Source: Gaeumannomyces sp. JS-464 (Eukaryota > Ascomycota > Sordariomycetes > Magnaporthales > Magnaporthaceae). Taken from it: a stretch of DNA of 64,000 nt. Below, piece by piece: positions 23,330-36,400 of the stretch (within the stretch, counting starts at the first letter, position 1; each line of letters starts with the position of its first letter). The translations under genes were made by a program, and so were the position numbers. The notes beneath the pieces were generated by a model that was given only the letters and a program-made list of their open reading frames with translations, was not told where the DNA came from and did not search any database. Location of the stretch: contig NGZR01000001.1 of assembly GCA_002197995.1 (NCBI GenBank), positions 7,998,001-8,062,000 on the forward strand, given 5' to 3'.

Positions 23330-26300
23330 CTTGAACCCGGGCTCTCGTGCTTTGCAAGAGGGATTGTGCGGTCGTCCGCGGTCACCAGGACACAGCACCG
23401 GGAGCGGTCACGGCATGAAGCGTGATGCTGTGCAGGTCCATGGGCCGGGGGGTCGCGCGCGAGGCTCCTCTGTGCCGCTGTGCCGGTGCCGGTGGCGTTT
23501 TTTTTTCGTTTTGCGCAAAAAAACAGAATCGAGTCCTCCCCCCTCCCCCAATATCCCAGCTCCAGTCTGGTCGCTATTCGTTTTCGTTTCTCGTTTGCTC
23601 TGCTGTCAAGAGCTATAGTCGCCGCGTGGCCGCGCAATTGGGCACGCAGGTGGTTTGCATGCTTGGTCGTCGTTTGCGTTCCCCTCTTTTTCGTCGCTCC
23701 TCCGCCCCCCCTTTGATAGTCGTGACGGCGTGAGTACGGTGCGGACTGTGTAGTCTGCTTTTTCTTCCTCCCTTCCCCTTTTTCCTCTTGTCGTTCAAGC
23801 CACTCAGTTTCGGTTCTCCCCTCCCCAAAAGTCTGGAGGAAAACTCCCTTGCCTCAGAGACGGCGGAAAGCAAAAAGCAGAAAGGGCAAAGGTTATTAGG
23901 ATCTGCCGAGTCGGATCGCGCGTGGTGGCTGGCCAGGCTAGCCAGATGTCGTCTGGGAGGGACTAAGTAAGAAACGCTCGAGCCAGGGAAAGAGACAGCA
24001 GGAAATCAAAGGGATTAGGTTGCGCCGTGGCTAGGGTGGCAGTGGCCAGAACAAGATGGGCCTGGAGCACGCAGGGGGTGGTTGGAGGGCATGGCATTGG
24101 AGGGCATGGGGGTGGACTGGACTGGACAGGCTGCAGCGAGAGATTTGTGGAAGCCCCCAGCAGAGCCAGATGCAAATCAAGTGGCAGAAGCGGTGCCGGG
24201 GGGAGGCATCTGGGGCAGCCGGTCGACTCGACTTGGCCCATGAACTGAGCCTGGCTGCGGCCCCGCCGAGGGTGCGGGCCAGGGGTGCATCCAATGTGGT
24301 GCGGCAGGTGTCGAGTGGCCTGCTGGCCAGGAAGGTGCAGCACGGCGTGCCTGCCCCGAGGGCACCTGCCTTGACCTGCCCGGGACAAATGGAGCGAGCG
24401 TTCGTGCTCCTGCGCCCGCGCCCCATCAATCTCAACCGTCAATCCTTCGCATCGAACGGCTGCAGCCCGCACGGGAATCCATCTTCGACCCATCAATCAC
24501 CCTACCAAGCCACCAAGCTACCAAGCTACCAAGCTACCAAGCTACCAAGCTACCAAGCACGGGCCAAAATGGCTTTCTGACTGGCAAACACCCGCGCCCG
24601 CACGACCCCGAGCACAGACGCCAGGCCAAGAGACGAAGGGAGACGCAGGGAGTCAATGACGCTACAAATTACTCGAGGCATGTGGCATTACTCGAGATAG
24701 GGAGACAATAGAGTTACCGCAGCTGCCCGGATGGCACCCATGGCTGTTTCGTTTCGACAGGCGGACAGGCCACTTCTGGTGGCACGCTGCAATATATTAC
24801 GGACAGGCCCATCTCGCGACAATCTTCTCCATTTGCCCTCACCCGTGAGATGAGGGTGGCCGTCTGCAATATGCCAGCAGCGGTCGAGCAGTCTGGGCAT
24901 TGGGGTTAAGCGATATGCTAAAGTAGGTACCTACCTATGTACATTGCACATGCTGCCGGGCGGGCTAATTACCGGCCTTGGACTTCTTTCCGTGCGTTTT
25001 GCCTGTGCTTGCTTTTCTTTTTCGTTCTTTTCTTTCCGCGTTTTTTCGTCTTCCGCACTCTCTCGGCCTGCATTACCCTGGTCGCTGGCTAATCAACCTC
25101 CGGGGCGCCTTCGGCGGTGATCGAGCTGCAATCGCCCATTTAGTTCGTTTGCCAGCCGTCATCCAGCCGCTCGGATTGGTCGGGTTTCCGCACGCTTGGA
25201 AAACCTCCGCGCCATCCGATACTTCCGTCCTGGCGGTCTCGTCCCATTACTCAGTGCGTCCCCCGTCGGTTTTCTCCATATGTGCTTCGACACGTAAATT
25301 TTGCGTGGGCTCTTTTTCGCTACAGGCCTCAACCAAGCAAGGTGGTACTGGACGTGACCCAAGGCCGCCTGGGGGTCCTTCACTGTCTGATCTGATGTTT
25401 TAGCGCACAGAGCGCCAGGCCCAAGCTGGAAAGCTGGCGGTGCCTGTCAGACCGCTTATCGGCTATGCCCTGGCAGAGACGCGCGGATAACGGCCAGTGC
25501 CTGAAAGGCCGTTGCAATCCGAGCGGAGACAACAGAGACAGCTGTTGCGAGCGCCGGGCAAACCAGCCTCCTTGCCGGCCTCGTCCCCTGGTGCGAGGCT
25601 CTGCTTGCTTCTAGCTCTCAGCCACTGCGCTTCCATAATAGTCTCACAGCCGCCAGCCAGAAAGCAATGGCATGACTCTTGACAATCTCGCATTTGCCCG
25701 CCTGCTTACTGCTACATTCTCTGCGCACTCCGGGCCTGCGTACCGTACCGAAGTCTGGTAGTACAACGTTGCAGGTACGCGCATAGCTGTAGTGTGCTGG
25801 GCATGAAGGGGGGTCATGGGCCATGTTGGTTGGACTCGTGTACGAACCAAGCAGGCTGTCGGCATTTACCCTTCCCACATGGAGGTACCGCGTACCGTCT
25901 GTGTGTGGACAGGTAGGTATGTATTCAGGATGCTGAGGGAGGTGCCAAGTGCCTGGGCATCAGAGCTTGGCAGGGTAGCGGCAGAAGTCATCGCCGCTAA
26001 ACTGTTCGCGAGCCATGACTGGCTTAGCAGGATCGAGAGGGGGTTGGATGATGGTGGACGGCTCGCTTGCCCTGGAGGGCAGCCATACCCTCTCGGGCCA
26101 CCCACGAACATACCTATAGCATGTCGTAGATGGCCGCGGGGAGAAGACGGCAAATGTAATCTATCCGAACAGTTTGGAGAAAAGGATGGAATCTGGATAA
26201 AGTCGGTAGGGGCGGCGGCATTTTGCCGATGCAATCAATCCCGCACCAAAACCCGGCCATTCCGGGGAACATCAGCCAGGTCGGGTGATGGGGGACGAGA

Positions 26301-29300
26301 TCTACCTGTCTTGCTCGTCCTTCTTTTTTTTTTTCTTTTTTTTTTTCCGGTCTTGCTGTGCCATGTATGTTTGGTTCTGCCAATCCAGTGCCTGGTTCCT
26401 GTCCTGAGCAGATGACCGAAAAATGCAGACGAACATTTGACGTGCATCATCTTTCCAGCCCACCAGCCCCCCTTTTCTCAGTCTTTTGTTCCCGTCATCC
26501 TGCCCACACAGCACATGGTCATCATACTCGCCTATCGACGACCTGCTACTGGCCGGGGCTGAACTCCATCTCGGTCCCGGGAGACGAGCCAGACGGGAAT
26601 GGCGGAAAGGAGTGAAACCTGGTGGGCAAGGCCGCCGAGCGAGGTGGGGTGCGCTAATAAATGCGCCGTCCTTGTTTGGAAGGTCCGGAAGCCCACAGTG
26701 GATGGAGATGTCGTTTGGCCACGTGCAGGTGGGGGAGCACCTCCAGACTGGTGGTGGTGGAGTGACTGGGCCCAGCTGAACCTCGTCTGGACTTCGTCCG
26801 AACCTTTTCAGACGAGAATCTCCTCGCTGCGAGATTAGGTCAAGGTGGTGGGTACCGAGGTACTCTGTTGATCTCTGGGATAAAGAGAAAGCAAACATCA
26901 AGAAACGCCATGCAGGGGAAGGGGTTGTGTTGTCTTGGTCTGGACCATTCTGGCGTGCGAATCTCCCCCAGTCTGCTGCTCACTTGGTTTTCAGACACGA
27001 CGCGAATACATACATGCTGAGTCTTTGTCGGTGTAGACACTCTGTTCTTTGCGATTCCGGAGGGTAGGTATCCCGCCGCGTGTGGGCTGCCAGCCGACAG
27101 AGGCATGAAATCCCAACCCGTTCGAGGACTTCGGATCGAGGTGAGGTCGCATTCGAGATGGAGCGGCCATCACCCCTCCTGCCCGCCCCAACCTTCCCGT
27201 CGTCCCATTCATCCTTCCCTCCTTCCCCCAGAATGGCAAGTCGCTCGCACAGGCTGCCCAATTCGTTGGGTTCTCGCTTCGCGCGCACGCGGCGATTGGT
27301 CGACGACGCCAACCACACTGTCGATCCTCCCGGCATTCGAGGCAGGCACCTTGGCTCTTTGGACATTTGTGAGCGTGGATTGCACAGAGTATGTACAGAG
27401 TCCAGCCCTTTCCAGGACTCGCGGGACGGTAAATGAACGAACGGTAGAGCGGTAGAGGACGCGTTAACTCCGGCTTCTGCGCCAAGGCAGGCAGGAGTGT
27501 GTGCTTGCCGTCAATGCCAAGCCCTTTGGTCCTTCCAATACCACCAATACCAGCGTATCCCTCCATCGTGATTTCCACGCGTCGTGCTTGTCCAAGCACC
27601 CCAGCATGAAATTCTCCAGCTGCACTTCGCCCAGAAATTTCAGTGCTGACAGGCGCGGAAATGGAGAGGGCACACAACAGACAACATTGGGTCGCATGAT
27701 TCTGGATGAGATTTGGGCTCTGGTCCGCTTGGCCTCAGGTCTCAGCCCCGCGATGGCCCCCCTGGCGCGGATGTTCCCTTTGGCCGTAGGGATTTGCTGG
27801 CCTCGCCACACTCAATTACACAAAACATGGAGAGTGTGATTGATTGATCCAGGAACCAAGGGGGCTGCATAATGCCGACACGCACGGTGGAAGCCACCCC
27901 CTGGTTGTCGTGCACCTTCTCTCGGCTAGATCCCTGTCTGCCCCAATGGAATTGGCCAGCAAGCGAGCAGAAAGAAGGCGTCATGATGATATTGGCGAAT
28001 AGGCGGGGGAGATCGATGTTCTGCCGACCTGGCGAGGCGTGCTTGTGTGCGTTGAGCTGGCTAGCTCCGAGGATGGAGGCTCGGCATCGAGGCCTCTTAG
28101 GTGACCCCCTCGAGAACACGAGCGGCGATTCGACAAACCACGGCTGTTGCTGCGCGCGAATAGGAGAGGCGACACTGGTTGTGTGGCGCCACAGATGCCA
28201 GGAGGCCAGTCCCGACTTGCTTTCTAAGCGTGGGGATGGGCCAACTGCTGCGAGCTGGTTTCGAGAATGAGAAGACAGCAAAGTCACAAACCACCAGTCC
28301 AAACCCTGAGGAACGAAGGGTGCCGGCCAGCATGCAAATCATAGGCGGCCACGCATGTAGCCTACCAATCGCGCGCCTCAGGCCTCTTGCCACGGAGAGT
28401 CCTCTCCTTTGGGCGGCCAAGTGGGACAAGGCAAAAGCTTGCAACCGATGCCAGTCCGCAACCAAGAGCCAAGCTCCGCCTGCTCGGCTTCCCACCCTTT
28501 TCCAGCGAGATCCAGTCACCATGCGGCCGCAACAGTTGCGCTAGCGGTCTGGCTGCCATGGGTGGGCGATGGAGACGACGCCTTCATGCCCTTGGCTGGG
28601 GCTGATTTTCCCGTCTGCGACCCCCACCCGAGGTCACATCGCCCAGCGCTGAGCAGGCTTGTGCGTGGAGAGGGAGAGAACGGAAATCCCCAGCCTCGCT
28701 CGTGTCGCTCGCTCACTAGAAAACACACCTCGATCTTACCGTATGTACGTCGGCACGAGTGCGATATGCGGGATGTGACAAGCAAAACCGACATTTCGCG
28801 ATCGGTGAGTCGATGGGTCTGCGGAAAGAATTGCCCCCGATCAGGAGTAGGGCCAGCAATGTCCCCGCTGAAAAAAGTTGCTGCTTGCGCACCCCTGCTG
28901 GGCTGGCCACAAGCCACTTGGCTGGGTGGGGTGCGTGCGCTTGCTTGAAGCGGGCGAAATGAGATATCGCCATTTTCCCTGCTTGCTTGTCTAACCAGGT
29001 TCATATGGCCAGACCCGAACTGGACCTGTTGGGGCTTCCTCCGCCCACCGCGCTAGCTCCTGTTCCTTTATTGCTTCCCTCACTCTGTCCCTGACAGCCC
29101 CCGTTGAGCCCAGCGCCCTGTCAGACGGCGCCACTTGGGGCTAGCCTGGGCTGCGACGAGAGCCAAGCAGCTTGCTTTTTTTTGTCTTGTCGGAAATTTC
29201 CTTCCAGCAGCCACACTCCAAGCAGCACCCACACGCACCCCTGGCCTTCAGGTCGTCCCAGTCCTCAGGTCGGGTCGTGTCGGCGCCCAGTGCCGGATAG

Positions 29301-29724
29301 GCCTAGACTGTGCCACCCTCTGGAATATTAGCCAGCCCTCGCTCCGGCAGGAGCCTGTTTAATGTCACTGTCACTCGCTCACCCCATACGTGCTGCCCGT
29401 CCACTCGCTCCGTCTGTCCCTCACGGTACTTCGGCCTCGCACCTACACCACACCAGCAGCTTCTGCTCGCTGATCCTTCCTTTGAGAACAGCCGGTGGTG
29501 TCGGTTTGCTTTCCTTTCTTGGGCCTGCCAGCTTTCTGCCGACCAAGTTGCGAATGGAGGCTTCCCCTTAGGTGTAACGAACGAAGCCTCAGAAAAGAGA
29601 ATCTGAGGGTCCACTCTTTTTTTATTATTTGTTTTTAATTCTTCTCGCTTCTCCCTTGGAGAAGTCGAGGGTCCAAACGACACCCAAGGCCACACAGTAG
29701 CCCTCCCCAGGCTCCGGGGGAGAG
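23330..29724. other. 6.4-kb divergent gene-free region
   Basis: Lies between the start codons of two divergent cell-surface genes. Open frames inside are short, of mixed reading direction and without family signatures or the local codon bias. It contains the (CTACCAAG)7 repeat, poly-T tracts near 26329-26347 and polypyrimidine stretches before 29724. Long leaders or non-coding transcripts are possible but not shown. Confidence 0.6.
24502..24557 (+). repeat. Tandem repeat, 8-nt unit CTACCAAG, seven copies
   Basis: Seven head-to-tail copies, the second with one substitution (CCACCAAG). It lies in the long gene-free region. Confidence 0.9.
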
Positions 29725-32378
29725 ATGAAAGGAACCATGGTCGCGGCCCGGGTGACGCTGCTTTCCCTGGCAACTCTGTCGAGTTGCATGTTCGGGGCCT
29801 TTCGTGGAGGTCAGTCAAGAGTACCCCACGGCGCCATGTCTTGACTGGCTGCATGAGACCTTCACCTTAACCGTCTAACATTCCTTTCCACCTCTAGCGC
29901 CCCGAGCAGGACGGTTAGAAAGGCGGCTCGACTCTGCAGACAATACGCTGCTGAGCGATGTGCCGACGACAGGCAGCACATCGTCGTCCGCGTCCTCGTC
30001 GGCGGGACCAGACACAGCGACGATAGTGACGCAGGCGACAGACAGCAGTACCACGAGCATGTTATCAGCATCTGATGACAAGCCGTGCCTGAGCTGCTCA
30101 ACCTCGTCGGCTTCTGCAACACCGGCGTCATCGACGTCACAACCGTCGACAATCCTCTCACTATCAGTAGCCAGTTCTAGCACGGCTCTGTCCGGCGAGA
30201 CAAGCTCCAGCATGTCTGTGTCCGAGACGAGCTCTAGCTCATTGGCATCCGAGACAAACACCATTAGTCCTGTGCCCGGGACGAGCAGCGCGACTGAAAC
30301 GCACTACGATGGAAAAGCTCCTGCGACCTCGGGAGCCGGTAGCGCGGCGCCCGCGGCTCCGGCGCCTAACACCAGGAAGGGCCCGCCTGCAATCCCGACT
30401 CGGGCGGCGGATGCGACGCAGAAAACGGCGTCGACTTCGGTGGACTTCGGTCGGCCGCCTCCTGCGGAGTCGACATCCACAGTCGTGCCCGCGGCTCCGG
30501 CACCCAACACCAGCAGGAAAGGCCCGCCTGCGATCCCGACCCGGGCGGCGGACGCGACGCAGAAAATGACGATCACGTCGGTCGACTTTGGCCGGCCGCC
30601 TCCCGCTGGGCCAACTTCCACACTCGTGCCCGACATGGCGTGGCCGCCCGCGAACGACAACTATCGCGCGTCAAATGTGCCTTCGGACGTTTTCGCCGGC
30701 TGGTCGTCGACCCGCGGCCGCGTGGATTTCGACTGGGGCAGCGTGACGTCGGCCGTGGACAACATCGACAACATCAACACGTGGAAGCCCGTGACTTGGA
30801 CTGGGGGCTGGGTCACTGTCTCGGGGGAACCGCGCAGCGTCTGCCAACCATCCGACCTGCTCAAGCCGTCGACCATCTATTCCATCACGCACACCTCGAC
30901 CATCACCTGGACGGGCAACCCCAAGGACTACACGCCGCCTTATCCTCCCATCACCACACCCACGCCCTGCACCAGGATCGACGACGGACAGCACGCAGTG
31001 CCCCAGCGCCTGACCCTCTCTCGCTGCACCTCGACTGGCACTCTAGACGTCTACAAGACGTGCGAGGTCACCACCGTCTATGACGTCTCGGAAAAGCCAA
31101 AGCTCACTTTCACCGACTTCCAGCCGATTGTTACGAGCCTCCCGCGGTCACCTTCATCACCACCGACAAGAATCCCGCCGTCGTCTTCCCCCACATAGAG
31201 ACCCCCGACTACGGCACTGGCGCCACCACCCGTTTCAACGTCAAGAATCCTCCCGGCGGCGCCGAGCAAACCCCGGCCGCTGTCGCCAACAACGATAACT
31301 CCAACACTAGCGGCGGCGGTGACAACAAAGGTAACCGCCCGCTCGGCCCTCCCGTCACCGTTTCTGTGCGTCCGGGCGCCGTGGTCATCAACGACCAGAC
31401 CTTCACCGACAGCCCCGTCATGCGCACCCAGATCGTCCGCGTCGGCGGCGAAGTCTTCACCATCGAGCCCACCCGCGTCGTTGGCGCCGGTGCAACGGTC
31501 GTCCGCCCAGGAACCGGAGGCGGTGCCGGATCTGTTCCCGCCGCCACATTCCCTCCGCAGACAACCACCATCGGCGGTGTCCCCATCTTCGTCAGCGGGC
31601 GCCAGGCCGTCGTCGATGGCACCACCTTTTCACTCGACGCCCCGGCCACCACAAAGATTGTCGGCGACCGCATCGTATCTATCGGCCCGGGCGGCATCGC
31701 CGTCGCCACGGGCGCTTCCGATCCTACTCCCGTCCGCCTGACGCCCGCCCCTGCGCCAGCGAGCCCGCAGCAGACGGAAGTGGTGGTCGCCGGCGGCGAG
31801 CTCGTCACGGCCATCGGCCAGTCGGTGTTGGTCGTTCGTTCCACTACCATCACGTACGGACCCGCCCAGCCGGCGACGACCATCGACGTCAACGGCGAGC
31901 CCGTGGTCGTAGGCCCAGCCGGCATCACCATGCACGGCACCGTCATGGGCGGCCCAGCGCCAGGCCCGGCGAGACACAGTACGAGATCGTCGGCGGCGCC
32001 ACCCTCACGCAGCTGGCGCCCAGCTTGGTCGTCATCAAGGGTACGACGTACACGGTCGGCCCCGGCGCCAGCTCCACAACTGTCGTTATAGGCCGCGAGA
32101 CCGTCACGATCGGTCCCTCGGGCGTTGCCGTCTCGTCCCTATCCTTCTACTACCCGCTCGGCCCCGGCTTCGCCACCACCATCACGCCAGGTGCCACTGC
32201 CGCCGCTGCTACCGCAAACCCTACCAGCGGGGGTAGCGGCTCGAGCGGCGGCGGGAAAGGTGGTGGTGGTGCGGACGGCAAGGAAAAGGACGCTGCGGCT
32301 GGTCTCAGGCCAGCCGGCCTCGCCCTCCATATCCTAATGTTCTCCGTCGCCGTCGGGGTCACCCTATGGTGGATGTAG
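29725..32378 (+). CDS. Ser/Thr-rich GPI-type cell-wall protein
   Basis: Exon 1 is 29725..29809, an 88-nt intron follows (GTCAGT, CTAAC branch, CTAG), and exon 2 is 29898..32378. A signal peptide (MKGTMVAARVTLLSLATLSS) is followed by a long Ser/Thr-rich stalk, a duplicated 46-47-residue unit (APAPNTRKGPPAIPTRAADA...), a central Trp-rich segment, and repeats of the type GxTYTVGP...VVIGxETVTIGPSGV. The protein ends in Gly/Lys-rich sequence and a hydrophobic tail (ALHILMFSVAVGVTLWW), fitting a GPI-attachment signal. Two bases are missing, near 31134 (IVT/EPPAVTF) and 31969 (GPA/ETQYEIV); repaired, the protein is about 855 aa. It resembles large fungal surface proteins with TVTIGP repeats; no enzymatic domain is seen. 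Confidence 0.8.
30350..30632 (+). repeat. Tandem duplication within the wall-protein CDS
   Basis: Two near-identical units of about 138 and 141 nt, each encoding AAPAPNT...GPPAIPTRAADATQK...SVDFGRPPPA. The second copy has one extra codon (Ser). The frame is kept. Confidence 0.88.
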
Positions 32379-33405
32379 CCGATTTTGTGTTTCGACATTG
32401 CCTCTTCATGTCTCAGCTTCATTGTGGATATCTCACCTGTCTAAATTCTTATCGGGAAGCGATCGTCTATACTTTTTTAACTTGGGATTCTTGGAGTACC
32501 ACCTGCGGGAGATCTGGAAAGGCGTCCAAAGGAGCGACAGCAAAAGATGGAATCTAAATGTTTGGTTGGCCGATTTTGCAGCAGGACACGGGAGATATTT
32601 GGGCGGGCTGTATCCAGCGCCCAAGGTCGGAAAGCCGGTTGGATGTGTATGTATGATGAGATATAGGAAATACCCGCAAAGCGAGGAAAGACGACATAAT
32701 GTATCATTACCTGGAAATATTTGAAAATATCCACGAGTGTTCCTGATATACCGTTGACGATGGAAGCCGAGAATCGACTGTGGGCCCCGGGGGCGCGTTT
32801 GCACGCCGTGCTCATACAACAAGGTGACCGCATGGGAAGTGCCTTGGGAGGACCTATAGAGTGGGTTCGAGTGCACACAGCAGCTTCGGAAAGGGGCGCA
32901 GTACGAGATGACTCCCGATTTCTGCGGGGGGAACCAATTAGCATGTCCTGCATCCGACATCCATGGCTCAGCTATGTGGAGAATTTGTAGCCTCGACATA
33001 AAACCGATACATCTGTGTTTTGAGACTATCATCGGTCAATCATACATTGGTGGAGGACCATTGGGAGTCTGTCATACTTTCAGATTAATCACCAAGTCTC
33101 GACTCAATCCGAGAGGCAAAGCAGCTTGATTAAATTATCTAGAGGCCCTGAGCTTCCGAGGAAACTCGTGACAATTTGAACCGCGAAAGCGTGCGCCCCT
33201 TGGAGCGAAACGCCATGCTGGCTGGTATGAATGAAACTGAGTCGCAGAGGCAATGCCTGCCAAGAGAAGACGAACACTAACCGCCGAGATTGGTCGAGAA
33301 ACTCGAGCAAGAAGACAATCGGCTAGAAAAAAAAAAGAAAGGACGAGGGGGAAGATAAACAGAACAACCACCACGCGCATGCCCACCATACCTACCTACC
33401 CATTA
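32379..33405. other. Convergent intergenic region
   Basis: A 1.0-kb gap with the 3' UTRs of the wall-protein gene and the F-box gene. No other feature recognised. Confidence 0.65.
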
Positions 33406-36400
33406 TCAACAGCACACCCAACCCTCGACCCGTCCAGCACGCTCATGTCGCTCTCCCTTCCCCTTACCCCTCACCTCAAGGGCCGGGAACTCAACATCGA
33501 CGGACTCGGAGCGGCCCGCGCCTGCTATCGACCAGCCCTGCCCCTCGCTACTCTTCACGGCGTCTTCCGCATCCTGAAGACTCAGCCGCAACGCGAGCTC
33601 GAGGTCATCCTCATAGCTGCCGGTGCCGCCGCCAAGTGGCATGTCCTTGCCTGAGTTCATGGTACCATTGGTGGCAGGCCCGACGCCAGGACCCCAGCGA
33701 ATTTGGGCAGCGGATGCCGAGGCTGGGGGTGACTGCTTGCTACGGCTGACACTCCCAGCCGGAACCGCCTTCTTCACCTTTTTGCTGGGCTTAAACTTGA
33801 TCTGAAACTCGTACTCGCCCGAGCTGCTATCTCGAGGCGACTGTCCCTCGTCGTTGACGCCAGCCTCGAGTAGCGACAGGCGGATTGCCTGTTGGATCTG
33901 GCGCTCATAGTCATCGTCATGTTCCCCACCCTGGCCAGCGCCCTCGGCCTGATGCTGCTGCGCCAGCATCGTCTGCATTGACGGGGCGGTCCCTGCCCCG
34001 GCGGGGCTGGTATCAGGAGTGACTGTGCCGGTTGAGCGACCTTGGTCTGTGCCTGGAGATGCTGAACCGCCCATCTCACCATCCGCGTCAACCGCAGACA
34101 GAGAAAGCGACGATGACGACTGGGAAACAGAAGCAGCTTCGTCGCTCGTGTTGAACCGCCGCAGCTCCTCGTCTACCTGGAAAGACTCTTCCGATATCAA
34201 TTGCGCGTATCTGAGGGCCTCCTCTTCCGTCAAGTCGCCCAGCCCGACCCCAAAGCGGCTGCGAAGTCGGGCCTCTTCTCGGATGCGATGCTCCTGGTCC
34301 CGCCGAAGCTCGGCCGCTTCGGTCTTGATATAGTCCATCACCGTCCCGCCGACGCGGCGTCCGCTGCCTAAACGGCCGTGGGCATCCGCGTGATGGCGCG
34401 AGCGGCGCTTTTTGCCGAGGGCTTGAGCACCACCGTCAGAGCTGTAGGTCCAGTATCGAAGGAAGGTGCCAAAAGCAAGGATGCCGCGCATGGCAGCCGG
34501 GTCGGGGTCCAGGTAGATGGCCCCCACAGCCGAGTGATTGGCATCTCGAAGCATAGGGTTCGCGTTGAGGATGGCGCGTGGCAGGCGACCCGAGGAGCGC
34601 GAGTTCAGAGTGCGGACAGGCTCCAGAGTAGAGGCGAGCGGATCCCATGCTTGCACCAAGCCGTCGCTCCCACCATGGATGACGTAAAGTGACGACAATC
34701 CGAGAGCGGAAACTTCGGGCGACTCGGTTTGGATAAGCCGGACCGGGGCGATGGTATCGCTCGCCGCGTCGCGGACGTTCCACACGAAGACCGCGCCAGA
34801 GTTGGTGCCCACGGCCATCATCCTGGCGCGCTTGCCAGGCATCTCGCCCGTAAGCTGCTTTCCTGTCGTGGGCGTGGGCACGCTGGTACCGGCATTGCTT
34901 CCTGCGCCAGGCGCATTCGCCGTCCTCAGCGGGTCTTCAAAGGCGGTCGTTACTGCGTACGTAGAGTTGTCCATTGCAGTCGCCGTGATTTCAACAAGGT
35001 CTTGCCCCTTGGCGACAAGGTTGAAGGATGCGGCACACCACTTCTCGGTGCCCTTATCACTGCAGGCCCCAAGCTTTGAGCCTATGGACAGGGTCGTAAC
35101 CTCTGCGTTATCTGACTCGGGCAGTGGCACCGTTGCAGCTTGTACGGTAGATGTAGCGGACGGAGGGGATCCGAATATCGAAGACACGGACTGCGGCCCC
35201 GGCGTACCAACGGCTGATGCATCGACACTGGACTGGCAACAGCGCTCGACGAGGACTGGGGCACGTGCCGAATGTACCTGCGAAGTCCTGCGGGCTGTTC
35301 CGGCTCAATCCCGCATGTGATGACGACGACAGCCTCGCCGTCAACACCGCCGCCACTACCCCCGCCGAAGTCAACTTCGAGTTTACGGCGCATATCCCAT
35401 CCCCTGCAGATCTTCCTTAAGTGAGAAGGTGTGTGTCGCAGGAAGGTTGATATATCCCGGGCTTCTGATGCAAGTTGCTCCATTGTGAGGCTTGCCTTGA
35501 TGGATGATGACCGAGGCGAGTAGACACAGGCGGCGGCGTCCATGTCGACCTCGTCCGGTGACGCAATTCTGCGAGTGGAGTCAATGAGCTCCCAGTGTGC
35601 TGTACGGCCAGTATGCCAAGCACTAGCAGCTATCTCGTTGGACTTGGCTCTAGCAGCCGGAGGAGTTGGGGTATCGACCAGATAGAAGACCTCGCCAAGT
35701 GCGTTCAGAGCAACGGCCCAGACACGCTTCAACGACTTACGCTTTGGGCTGTAGTGCTCGTCGACCTTGAGTGCCACGATTGGAACGCCGGGGCTCAGGA
35801 CCCAGCGGCAGGTCATATCGCCCTTGTTGTACCGCGGGCCAGACGACTCGTGGCCGAGCGAATACGATGTCACGATACCCAAGGTCGAGCCGGTCAGGAT
35901 CCCGACCACTGACTGGGTCAGCGATGGAACCGCCGACGACTTGGCGATCCAGACAGAGCAGATGGCTTCAGTCATCTCTGGGATCTTTGGGATGTCTTCC
36001 GGGAGAGCATTGGTCCATGCAGCCGGCTGAATACCAAGGTACAGACCACTTGGCTCACCCACGGGCCGAAAGAAGGGTCGTCCGCCTGGGAACCCCTCCC
36101 CGGCAATCAACCCATATGGGACACTAACGTCTGTCACATTCAGGGTAGCGGCAGGGCCAATATCAGTTCCAAACGGGACCAGCTGCGGGAAGACATCGTC
36201 TAGCTGCGGCAAGGAGAAGTCGTCGTCCAAGCCCCATCTCTCGATCTTGCCACTCGTCGGATCGCCCAAGGTGCAGACCCCGAGATCTGCAGACCCATGG
36301 ATGGCCTTGGGAGACCTCTTGGGGCCTGGGGAGAAGACAGCATGGATGTGGGAGACCATCCAGGGCAGTTTCGAGTTGTAGGTCAGGACAGCGCTCGCCC

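Noticed and set aside
24502..24557. CRISPR-like array
   Set aside because: Units of 8 nt with no spacers, in a eukaryotic genome; a simple tandem repeat.
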